Below are positions 58,140 to 64,000 of a stretch of DNA of 64,000 nucleotides, one piece after another (positions within the stretch are counted from its first letter, which is position 1; the number at the start of each line of letters is the position of its first letter). The notes under the pieces were generated by a model, which saw nothing but the letters and a program-made list of their open reading frames with translations, ran no database searches and was not told where the DNA came from. The stretch is from Humulus lupulus. Its lineage: Eukaryota > Streptophyta > Magnoliopsida > Rosales > Cannabaceae. A program made the position numbers and the translations under genes. The DNA lies in contig NC_084801.1 in assembly GCF_963169125.1 (NCBI RefSeq), positions 78,309,696-78,373,695 of the forward strand, in the 5' to 3' direction.

Positions 58140-59317
58140 TCATCACTGATTTACACTTTTCCACCAGTCCTTCCAAATAATGCTTTAACCTCTGACCATT
58201 TATTTTAAAATATCTTGTTTTCTTACTATGAAGTTATTCTGCTCCATAAGGTAACGATACCACAACTGTAAATGGTCCCGACCATCTAGACTTTAATTTT
58301 CCTGGAAACAGTTTCAATCTAGAATTAAATAATAGAACTCTATCTCCTGGTTGGAAATCCTTTCTGATTATTCGTTTATCATGGAAAGCCTTAAAATTTT
58401 ATTTATAAATCTTGGCATTTTCATAAGTTTCGTTTCTAAATTCATCAAGCTCATTCAACTCTAGAAGCCTATTCTGCCCAGCCATAAATAAGTCCACATT
58501 CAACTTTTTGACCACCCAATAAGCTCGATGCTCAAGTTCGACTGGTAAGTGACAGACCTCCAAAACATCAACCAATATGGGAACATACTAATCAGAGTTT
58601 TAAAAGCTGTGTGATACACCCATAGTGAATCATCAAGCTTTTTCGACCAATCTTTCCTTGATGTGTTGACAATTTTCTCTAAAATACTTTTGATTTCTCA
58701 GTTTGTCACCTCAGCTTGACCATTAGCTAATGGATTATAAAATAGTTCTTTCTATGATGAACTCTATAATGAGCACATAAAGATGTAATTGATTTTTTAC
58801 AGAAATGACTACCTCTGTCACTAATAATGGCTCTTGGAGTCCAAAACTGAGTAAAAATATTCTTATGAAGAAATTTAAGTAACTCCTTACCATCACAAGT
58901 AGGAGTTGTTGTAGCTTCTACCCATTTAGAAACATAATATATTGCCAGCAAAATGTACTTATTATTATAAGATGATGGGAAGGGTCCCATAAAATCTATG
59001 CCCCACACATGAAACAACTCAACCACCAGAATTCCAGTCATTCGCATTTGATATCTTCTGGATATATTACTGGTCCTTTGGCAACGATCACAACTCTTAA
59101 CAAAGACATTAGCATCTTTAAATAATGCAGGCCAATAAAACCAACATTGAAAAACTTTTGTTGCTGTCCTTGTTCCCCCAAAGTGACCACCACAATGTAA
59201 ATTATGGCAATCAGTAAGTATGGAAGTCATTTCTTCTTCTGGTACACATCTTCTAATCACTTGGTCAGCACAATGGACAAAAAGAATGTGCTCATCGCAA
59301 TAATAATGCTTCACTTC
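58140..59317 (-). pseudogene. Athila B integrase
   Basis: Zinc region HNLHCGGHFGGTRTA and CDRCQRT (about 59100-59210). Core: [20 protein letters not shown] (first Asp), AIISDRGSHFCKKS (second Asp). A frameshift near 58745 follows; the Glu patch GQAEVTN then TGA is readable at about 58700-58730. The C-terminal part is scattered (58140-58580) and includes [20 protein letters not shown] and SGPFTVV. The open frame 58727-59314 covers the N-terminal two thirds. Confidence 0.88.
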
Positions 59318-60043
59318 TTAATAGAACTTTTTTAGTTGCTGCCTTGACATGTCAGGAGGCACAGCTGCCAAATAGTTAACATAATCTGCAAACCATGGTA
59401 TGTTCTCTTCACATTCAATTGAAAAAAATTGTTCATCCAGAAAATTTTCATCAATTGACTCTTCTTTTGCACTATGCTCTTCTTCTTTTTCCAATCTAGA
59501 TAAATTATCAACAATTAGATCTTTTGTCCCCTTCTTATCACGAATTTCCATATTAAACTCTTGCAATAGTGAAACCCATCGAATCAGACGAGATTTAGCA
59601 TCCTTTTTAGTCCTAAGATACTTAATAGTTGAATGATCTATGTAAACTATCACCTTATTACCAATTAAATATGGCCTAAACTTGTCAAATACAAAGACTA
59701 TTTCCTGTAATTCCTTCTCAGTAGTTGCATAATTTACTTGAGCATCATTCAAGGTTCGACTAGCATACTAAATTGTTCGAAATACCTTGTTAACTTTCTG
59801 TCCAAGAACCAATCCTACTACATAATCACTAGCATCACACATTAATTCAAAAGGAATTTCCCAATTTGGTGATAAAGCAATTGGAGCGAAGGCTAGTTTT
59901 TCCTTCAATGTATTAAACGCCTTTAATCACTCAGAATCAAAATCGAATACCACACCATTCATAAGTAAGGTAGATGGGGGCTTTAAAAATGTTCAAAAAT
60001 CCTTTATAAACCGCCTATAAAATCTAGCATGGCCCAAGGAGCT
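59318..60043 (-). pseudogene. Athila B RNase H
   Basis: In frame with RT and integrase. The connection ([16 protein letters not shown]) and RNase H start (FELMCDASDYVVGLVLGQKV, about 59805-59865) carry stops at about 60038, 59985, 59925 and 59770. The open part 59752-59318 has [40 protein letters not shown] (Asp) and [16 protein letters not shown] (Asn where His is usual in DHLSRL). It ends with TAA at 59318-59320. Confidence 0.88.
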
Positions 60044-60751
60044 TCAAATCCCTTTAACAAACACTAGTGGAGGTAAATTTTCTATAGTTGATATATTGGG
60101 CTTATCTACTTCAATTCCATGTCGTGAAATTTTGTGGCCCAAGACTATTCCTTCTGTCACCATGAAGTGACATTTCTCCCAGCTTAAAATTAAATTTGAC
60201 TCCTCACATCTTTTCAAAACCCTTTCCAAATTAAGTAAACATCCATCAAAAGAGGGTCCAAAAACTGAAAAGTCATCCATAAAAATTTCAATACCTTTTT
60301 GCACCATGTCTGAAAAAATTGACATCATACATCTTTGAAAGGTGGCGAGAGCATTACATAACCCAAATGGCATCCTCCTAAAGGAAAATGTTCCATAAGG
60401 GCATGTGAGGGTAGTCTTTTCTTGATCCTCCGATGCTATAGGAATTTGATGATATCTGGAATATCCATCCGAGAAACAGTAATAAACATGGCTAGCCAAT
60501 CTATCTAACATTTGATCAACAAAAGGTAAAGGAAAATGGTCTTTCCTGGTGGCTTTATTTAGTTTACGGTAATCAATACAAATTCTCGACCCCGTCACCG
60601 TACAAGTTGGAGTAATTTTATTATTATTATTTTTAACCACCGTCATGCCACCTTTCTTTGGAACTACTTGGATAAGACTAACCCAATCAATGCCAGATAT
60701 TGGGTCAATTACTCCCGCATCCAACCATTTAAGAATTTCTTTCCTTGTCAC
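60044..60751 (-). pseudogene. pol: Athila B reverse transcriptase
   Basis: Open for 235 codons: [87 protein letters not shown] and catalytic FMDDFSVFGPSFDG (about 60250-60290). The Gly of DGYSGY is Arg and Ala of NAPA is Leu, two unusual changes at conserved sites. A TAA at 60752-60754 separates it from the upstream linker in the same frame. Confidence 0.92.
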
Positions 60752-61900
60752 TTATTTCATTGAAGGATTTAGTCTCCTTTGAGCATAAATACTAGGCTTA
60801 CTATCCTCCTCCATTAATATACGGTGCATTACTGTCCAAGGACTAATACCTTTAATATTAGCTAAAGTCCATCCAATTTCTAATTTGTGAGACCTTAATA
60901 CCCTCAGAAGCTTCTCTTCTTCAGTCTCAGATAAAGAAGATGAAATAATAACTAGGAGAGTGTCATTCTTACCTAAATAAGCATACTTAAGATGATCAGT
61001 TAAGATTTTTAAGTCGAGAACTGGTGGCTTCTCAATCGATGGAAGAGGTCTCTCAGGCACTTGCTCTAATTCCTCATATTTCTTTCTATATATTTTTGCC
61101 CTGATGAATTCAACCACTTAACATACTCACTGACTTCAGTACCAGCACACTCTTCTGGACTTTCTATCAGACTCAACTTCAATGGATCTTTAATAGACTC
61201 AACCCTTTTACTTGGTTCCTCCAATACACTAACACAAAAGCAACTATCACTAGCTGAAGGATAATTCAAAGCTTTGAAAACATTAAATTTGACTTTATCT
61301 CCTTGTACTCTAAGCCTTAATTCTCCTTTCTGAATGTCTATTAGCGCTTGCCCCGTGGCTAAAAATGGTCGTCCTAATATAATAGGCACATCCTTATCTT
61401 CCTCCAAATCTAATACAATAAAGCCGAGTGGGAAAATGAACTTATCTACCTTTACTAGAACATCGTCTATAATACCTCTGGGATGTGTTAAAGAACAATT
61501 AGCTAATTGAAGAGTAACAATAGTTGGCATAGCTTCCCCCAAACCAGGTCTTTTAAATACAAACAGTGACATTAAATTTATACTTGCACCTAAATCACAT
61601 AAAGCTCTCTCACAATGAAAGTTTCCAATAGTGCAAGGTATAGTAAAACTGCTCGGATCTCTTAACTTTTGAGGAAGCTTCTTTTGAATAATTGCACTGC
61701 ACTCTTCAGTTAATGCAATAGTTTCATAATCCTCAATTTTTCTCTTTTTAGACAATATTTCCTTCATAAACTTCACATAACTAGGCATTTGTTCTAGAGC
61801 CTCTGCAAATGGAATGTTAATATGAAGTTTCTTAAATACTTCAAGGAATATGAAGAATTGTTTGTCCAGATTAGCCTTTTGAAACCGTTGAGGATATGGA
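60752..61900 (-). pseudogene. Athila B protease and linker
   Basis: Starts upstream with VFKKLHINIPFAEALEQMPS, the gag-protease junction. Protease: RALCDLGASINLMSLFVFKR (about 61550-61610; DLG active site), TLQLANCSLTHPRGIIDDVL, DKFIFPLGFIVLDLEEDKDV and PIILGRPFLATGQALID. A frameshift near 61090 leads to the linker frame (61117-60755) with KPPVLDLKILTDHLKYAYLG, LLRVLRSHKLEIGWTLANIK, GISPWTVMHRILMEE and QRRLNPSMK just before RT. Confidence 0.9.
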
Positions 61901-63389
61901 ATTTTTGGTGTAGGCTTAAAATATTATTGTTTTTCTTGTTTTGGGAGGTCTTCAGTAACCTCCTCTTGAATTGGTCTAGTAACTTGTTGTTTCTCTATAT
62001 TCTTCCCTTTCTCTTCCAATGTAGGTCCATCATACTTAGTCTCACTCCTCCAAATGACATCTTGACATTGTTCTTTAGGATTTACCTCATGGAAGTAGGC
62101 AAATTTCCTTGCCGTCTACTACAGTTCATTTGAGCCAATTGACCTATTTATGTCTCCAAACTTCTGATGGAAAACCTTGTCTCTGTCATGAATTGATTTA
62201 ATTGATCTGGTTGAATTATTGGTGGGTTCATTTGAGGAGGTGGTGGATGAGATGGGTGTGTGTTTGGATCATAATATGGTCTAGCATGTAATCCATAAGT
62301 TTGTTGATGAGGTGGTTGTTGAGGTTGGTACTGTGGATATTGTGGTTGTAACTCTTGCTTATTTTTCCAAGACAGATTAGGATGATTATTCCAGGCATAT
62401 GTATAGGAATTTGAGTAAGTATTGGGTGCAGGTTTTGAAAAATCACCTATAACCTGTGCTTGTGCCAAGGGCATATTGTTTACATTTGTTGAGCAAATAG
62501 TTGTGCTCGAACATAGTTCATAAGAATGAGGTCCTCCACAAATCTCACAACTCATGACATTCTGTACTTGCATTGCTTGCGCGACTAGATTAGTTTGCTG
62601 TAGTTTTTTTGTTAGAGATGCTACTTGAGCAGTCAATTGCGCAATTGGATCAATTTCTAATACTCCCACTACTTTCTTATTCTCTTGCTCAGTAGGCCAA
62701 TTATAATTATTCATAGCCATCTCTTCCAACAGCTCATACGCTTCATTAGTGCTTTTTCTCATAAACGCTCCTCCTGATGCTGCATCTATAATTGTTCTTG
62801 TATTTCCCCCCAAACCATTGTAAAATGTATGAACTAACAACCACTTCTCTATTCCATGATGTGGGCATCTCCTTTGCAATTCCTTAAATCGTTCCCATGG
62901 ATCATAAAAAGACTCCCCATCTAGTTGATAGAAGTTATTAATCTCTCCTCTAATTCTGGTTGACTTGGCAGGAGGAAAATATTTACCAAGAAACTTCTGA
63001 GCCAAATCATCCCAAGTAAATATAGAATTGGCTTGTAAAGAATTCAACCAACTCTTAGCTCTGTCCCTTAGTGAAAATGAGAATAGTCTCAATCGTACAA
63101 CATCATTACTCACCCTATTCATTTTAAATGTCGCGCATAACTCCAAAATGTTTGTGATATGTAGATTTTGATCCTCATTTGGTAACCCCCCAAATTGTAT
63201 AGAATTTTGCACCATCTGAATAATAGAGGGTTTTATCTCAAAATTGTTATCCTCAATAGTTGGAGGACGAATGCTTGAATGTATCCCCGTAACAGTAGGG
63301 AGTACATAATTTCTTAATGGTGGATCAGCTTCAGCTGCATTACCCATATTTGCATTATTGTTAACAACGTTATTTGCATTCTCAACCAT
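61901..63389 (-). pseudogene. gag: Athila B gag, nearly intact
   Basis: ATG at 63389 ([16 protein letters not shown]); the frame is open upstream to 63512, but this start fits the family. Open to 62148 (413 codons). Capsid: [60 protein letters not shown] and [20 protein letters not shown]. The zinc knuckle [13 protein letters not shown] has CX2CX3HX4C spacing, one residue short of the usual X4. A Gln/Pro/Tyr-rich C-terminus follows ([16 protein letters not shown]). After the stop near 62148, one shift and stops lead through 62130-61901 to the protease. The + strand frame 61822-62133 is a shadow. Confidence 0.92.
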
Positions 63390-63620
63390 GGTAAAGTCCA
63401 GCCTTTTCTTTATCTTTCGATTCTTTCTACATGTTTTCTCAATTTCAAGATCTATTGGTAAGATTTCCTTTTGTCTACTTCCTCGCATATACCAACAATT
63501 CCTGAAACACAATATAGCCTTGATACAAATAAATGTATATTAAATAATAAAAAAAATACCAAATTAGAACAATTAACTATGATATTGGAAACTAAGTCTC
63601 CGACAATGGCGCCAAAAACT
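63390..63620 (-). other. Athila B leader and primer-binding site
   Basis: Minus-strand TGGCGCCATTGTCGG at about 63600-63614 is the tRNA-Asp-type primer site (two changes from Athila A), six bases inside the 5' LTR. The leader is only ~210 bases, far shorter than in Athila A, and lacks its hairpin repeats. Confidence 0.85.
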
Positions 63621-64000
63621 TGATCACGAAAATATATATATATATACGCAAGTGCACATAATCGATTCAAGTAATATAAGATAAGTAAAGTATCGTTCCC
63701 TCGAAGACTGTCTTCCAAGTACCACTAATTGTTCTTTAAATTTCTATTTGGCAACTAAGAATTTAATTTTTTTCAATTTAATTTTAAATTTGGAAATACT
63801 TTAAGAAAAACAACTAAATAAAAGACTTAAATCACTATCAAAAAGACTAGGGTGTTAATTTCATCAACTTTCCATTATACTAATTGTATTAATAAATTTT
63901 AGATTTCTTTTTCTCTATTTTAATAGCAAGTTAAAATAAATCAATTCCTATTCTTTTTCATGATATAAGATCTCTGCCTATATGCGGATTTTATACATCT
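63621..64000 (-). repeat. 5' LTR of Athila B (partial)
   Basis: Starts TGATCACGAAAATATATA and matches 53173-53540 with small differences (TGATTGCA vs TGATCACG at the very edge). It continues beyond the window. Confidence 0.92.

Larger units (their letters stand above)
53173..64000 (-). mobile_element. Athila-like element B, runs off the right edge
   Basis: Minus-strand Athila-group element. 3' LTR 53173-54549; 5' LTR from 63621 past the window end. Primer site TGGCGCCATTGTCGG (tRNA-Asp type, variant) is at about 63600-63614; polypurine tract TTTTTGGGGGAGTT at 54550-54564. Interior order on minus: gag 63389-61800, protease, RT, RNase H, integrase to about 58140, then a third open reading frame at 57225-55960. 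It inserted into the Copia LTR fragment at 53172. The left TSD half would be CAATT (53168-53172). Confidence 0.92.

Noticed and set aside
1..64000. Host protein-coding gene, rRNA or organellar insertion
   Set aside because: Every recognisable coding patch belongs to a retrotransposon and every long non-coding stretch fits an LTR, leader or UTR; none resembles a host gene or plastid/mitochondrial DNA.

Overview
This 64 kb window is plant nuclear DNA made up almost entirely of nested LTR retrotransposons. I find no host gene, rRNA, tRNA or CRISPR array. Evidence for a plant source: chromovirus (Tekay/Del-like), Athila-like and Tat-like Ty3/Gypsy lineages plus Ty1/Copia, tRNA-Met-type and tRNA-Asp-type primer sites, and 5-bp target-site duplications (TSDs). 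The AT-rich non-coding DNA and the family mix fit a eudicot, but the species cannot be named from the sequence. Such density suggests pericentromeric or other heterochromatin (inference).

Layout, left to right. Tekay A (+ strand) is the base layer: its 5' LTR is 184-786 plus 9594-10759, then leader, gag, protease, RT and integrase to 15649, with a last integrase piece at 39962-40133. Four things have landed in it: an Athila-like LTR end (1-183), a young non-coding Tekay-like element (787-9588, TSD ATCTT), a solo LTR (12419-13466, TSD GTAGG) and a complete Athila-like element A (15650-39961, - strand, TSD GGCTC). Athila A contains a complete Tat element (18097-30658, + strand, TSD AACGC) and another solo LTR (31868-32750, TSD GGCAT). 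From 40134 a 5'-truncated Copia element (+) runs to about 47073, interrupted by a Tekay-type solo LTR (40411-42618, TSD TAATA). Next is Tekay B (-), a gag fragment, leader and 5' LTR (47074-52143), with an Athila-type solo LTR inside gag (47696-49087). A second Copia LTR fragment (52144-53172) is cut by Athila-like element B (53173 to beyond the right edge, - strand).

How the parts work together: each autonomous family has the usual gag-protease-RT-RNase H-integrase order, but every copy carries stops, frameshifts or insertions, so none looks able to move alone now. The element at 787-9588 has no recognisable coding region yet its LTRs differ by only about 1.4%. It shares LTR ends, primer site and leader with the chromovirus, so it was probably mobilised in trans.

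Most interesting signals: a multi-exon gene on the antisense strand of the Tat element with its own TATA box; a 119-bp tandem array beside it; five hairpin-forming repeats in the Athila A leader; a tetraloop hairpin kept in all Tekay LTRs with a compensatory change; and clusters of the palindrome core CCGCGGC in LTRs of unrelated families.
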